Made by a program: the position numbers and the translations under genes
The notes under the pieces: generated by a model
What the model was told of the DNA's origin: nothing
Database searches by the model: none
Seen by the model: the letters and a program-made list of their open reading frames with translations, nothing else
Shown: one piece after another, positions 4,930-6,361 of the stretch
How the letters are laid out: each line of letters opens with the position of its first letter
Numbering within the stretch: position 1 is the stretch's first letter
Origin: Azorhizobium sp943369575
Lineage (GTDB): Bacteria; Pseudomonadota; Alphaproteobacteria; Rhizobiales; Xanthobacteraceae
Direction: 5' to 3'
NCBI GenBank assembly: GCA_943369575.1
Contig: CALRNP020000282.1
Coordinates: forward strand, 1-6,361
DNA: 6,361 nucleotides

Positions 4930-5832
4930 TCAGATCACGTCCGCCAGGGTCTGGCCGTGCAGATTGATGGCGAGGCCCTTCAGGGCATCCTCGTTCAGTT
5001 CGCCGCCCATGGCTTTCAGGCTCTCCTCGCGGATCAACGCCGCCAGTTCGCCGCGCAGCGCTAGGAATTCGGCTGAGAGCATCACCTGCGCATCGCGCGG
5101 GCGGGCGAGCGGCACGGTGACTTCCGCCTTGATGGTGCCGGGGCGGGCGGTCATCACATAGATGCGGTCGGAGAGGAAGATCGCCTCGTCGATGTCATGG
5201 GTGACGAACAGCACCGAGATGCCGAGGCGCTGCCACAGATTGGTGAGGATCTGTTGCATGATCTGCCGGGTCTGGGAATCCAGCGCCCCGAACGGTTCGT
5301 CCAGCAGCAGCACCTTCGGCCCGGTGGCCAGCGCGCGCACGATGCCCACCCGCTGCTTCATGCCGCCTGAAAGGCGATCAGGATAATGGTCCTCGAACTG
5401 CGACAGGCCCGCCAGCCCCAGCAGGGTGCGGGCGGACTGCTTGCGCTCATGGGCGGAGACGCCCTTCATCTTGAGGCCGAACTCCACATTTTCCCGCACG
5501 GTCTTCCACGGAAACAGCGAATATTGCTGGAACACCATGCCGCGATCGGCGCCGGGGCCGCGTACCGGCTCATTGTCCACCAGCACGGTGCCGGCGGTGG
5601 GAGTAAGGAAGCCGGCCACCGCATTCAGCAAGGTGGACTTGCCGCAGCCGGAGGGGCCGATGATGGAGACGAACTCGCCGGGCTCCACCCGCAGGTCCGC
5701 CTCCTCCACCGCCGACATGGCCCCGTCCAGGGTCTCATAGGACAGGCAGAAGTCGCGGACCTCGATCAGGCCGCGGTCCGGCCTCAGGCTGTGCTCCGGC
5801 TGGCTGGATGTGGTGGTCACGGCAGTCTCCAT
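4930..5832 (-). CDS. NitT/TauT-class ABC importer ATPase
   Basis: This is the nucleotide-binding subunit of a nitrate/sulfonate/taurine-type importer (SsuB, TauB, NrtD relatives), working on the cytoplasmic face with the permease encoded just upstream. With an ATG at 5832 it has 300 residues. Motifs in order are Walker A GPSGCGKST (59-67), Q-loop FQQYSLFPW (101-109), ABC signature LSGGMKQR (154-161), Walker B LLLDEPFGALD (175-185) and switch His212 in FVTHD. All catalytic residues are intact. The Pro-Trp after the Q-loop is common in this class. The protein carries about 25 more residues at the C-terminus than I expect for SsuB-like proteins. A GTG at 5859, four bases after the permease stop, would add nine residues (MPPPASRLP); neither start has a clear ribosome site, so the choice is open. 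The substrate is set by a binding protein not in the window. Confidence 0.93.
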   Translation of the reverse strand: METAVTTTSSQPEHSLRPDRGLIEVRDFCLSYETLDGAMSAVEEADLRVEPGEFVSIIGPSGCGKSTLLNAVAGFLTPTAGTVLVDNEPVRGPGADRGMVFQQYSLFPWKTVRENVEFGLKMKGVSAHERKQSARTLLGLAGLSQFEDHYPDRLSGGMKQRVGIVRALATGPKVLLLDEPFGALDSQTRQIMQQILTNLWQRLGISVLFVTHDIDEAIFLSDRIYVMTARPGTIKAEVTVPLARPRDAQVMLSAEFLALRGELAALIREESLKAMGGELNEDALKGLAINLHGQTLADVI

Positions 5833-5863
5833 CGGCAGGCGGGAAGCGGGAGGGGGCACGCGG

Positions 5864-6361
5864 TCAGCGGGCGTGCGACCAGGGCGCGACCTTGCGGCCG
5901 ACGAAGCGGATGGCGACGGAGGAGATCAGGCCCAGCACGCCGATGCAGATCATGCCGAGCGCGATGTCCGGATATTGCACCAGGGAATAAGCCTCCCAGG
6001 TGAAATAGCCGATGCCGAACTGGCCGGAGATCATTTCAGCGGCGATCAGCGACACCCAGGCCACCCCCATGCCGACGGTGAGGCCGGTGAAGATGTGCGG
6101 CAGAGCGGCGGGAAAATAGACCTCGCGGAAGGTCGCCGCCTCGCGGGCGCCCAGGCAGCGGGCGGCACGCACCAGCACCTCGTCCATGGCCGACATGCCA
6201 TGCAAGGTATTGAGAAGAATGGGGAAGAAGGCGCCGAGGAAAGTGATGAAGACGATGCTTTCCTCATTGCTCGGCCACAGCATGATGGCCATGGGCACCC
6301 AGGCGATGGCCGGGATCGGCCGCAGCACCTCGGAGACCGGGAACACCGCCTCCTTCAGCAG
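5864..6361 (-). CDS. NitT/TauT-class ABC importer permease, N-terminus missing
   Basis: This is the membrane subunit of the same importer. The 165 residues present run in frame from the window edge to the TGA at 5864; perhaps 90-120 N-terminal residues lie beyond 6361. The binding-protein-dependent transport permease signature (EAA loop) is visible at about residues 61-88 of the fragment (EVLVRAARCLGAREA...FPAALPHI), the cytoplasmic loop that docks on the ATPase. Four hydrophobic stretches likely to span the inner membrane lie near 16-29, 36-53, 91-111 and 133-153. RPIPAIAWVPMAIMLW before the EAA loop is typical of SsuC/TauC/NrtB permeases. The gene ends in a short basic tail (RKVAPWSHAR). 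It precedes the ATPase by 31 bp, or 4 bp if the GTG start is used, so the two are surely co-transcribed. Substrate unknown. Confidence 0.92.
   Translation of the reverse strand: MLKEAVFPVSEVLRPIPAIAWVPMAIMLWPSNEESIVFITFLGAFFPILLNTLHGMSAMDEVLVRAARCLGAREAATFREVYFPAALPHIFTGLTVGMGVAWVSLIAAEMISGQFGIGYFTWEAYSLVQYPDIALGMICIGVLGLISSVAIRFVGRKVAPWSHAR

Noticed and set aside
5386..6003. Plus-strand open frame opposite the ABC ATPase
   Set aside because: Low-complexity Gly/Ala/Arg translation caused by GC bias, covering the antisense of the Walker A region and permease end.
4930..6361. Naming the importer as taurine, sulfonate or nitrate specific
   Set aside because: Only the ATPase and part of the permease are present; these subunits do not distinguish substrates within the NitT/TauT class.

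Overview
The window looks like chromosomal DNA from a GC-rich alphaproteobacterium. A member of the Hyphomicrobiales, perhaps near Xanthobacter or Azorhizobium, is my best guess, based on base composition, codon use and family resemblance only. All seven genes I can support lie on the minus strand, so transcription runs from high to low coordinates. The many open frames on the plus strand, and the out-of-frame ones on the minus strand, are shadows of these genes.

Right part (4930-6361): the end of an importer operon of the nitrate/sulfonate/taurine (NitT/TauT) ABC class. It contains the 3' part of a permease, cut by the window edge, followed by the ATPase. The substrate cannot be read from these two subunits. 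The ATPase is followed by a GC-rich inverted-repeat cluster (4889-4924), then an AT-rich stretch with tandem repeats and dyads (4804-4884) that looks like a promoter/operator region.

Middle part (3663-4781): a two-gene unit encoding a 7Fe ferredoxin of the Azotobacter FdI type and a bacterial ferredoxin-NADP+ reductase (FPR). These families are known redox partners, so the pair probably forms one NADPH/ferredoxin electron-transfer module.

Left part (1-3519): a tightly packed nucleotide-sugar operon, read in pathway order. It encodes glucose-1-phosphate cytidylyltransferase (rfbF), CDP-glucose 4,6-dehydratase (rfbG), a TylC3/TcaB9-type zinc-containing sugar C-methyltransferase, and an RmlC/RfbC-type epimerase cut by the left edge. 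Each of the three junctions is a 4-bp stop/start overlap. The inferred product is a CDP-activated, C-methyl-branched 6-deoxyhexose for a surface polysaccharide or glycan. The final ketoreductase and the glycosyltransferases would lie beyond position 1.

No RNA genes, insertion sequences, CRISPR arrays or phage genes were seen. The most notable points are the CDP-linked branched-sugar pathway and the structured regulatory DNA in front of the ferredoxin gene.
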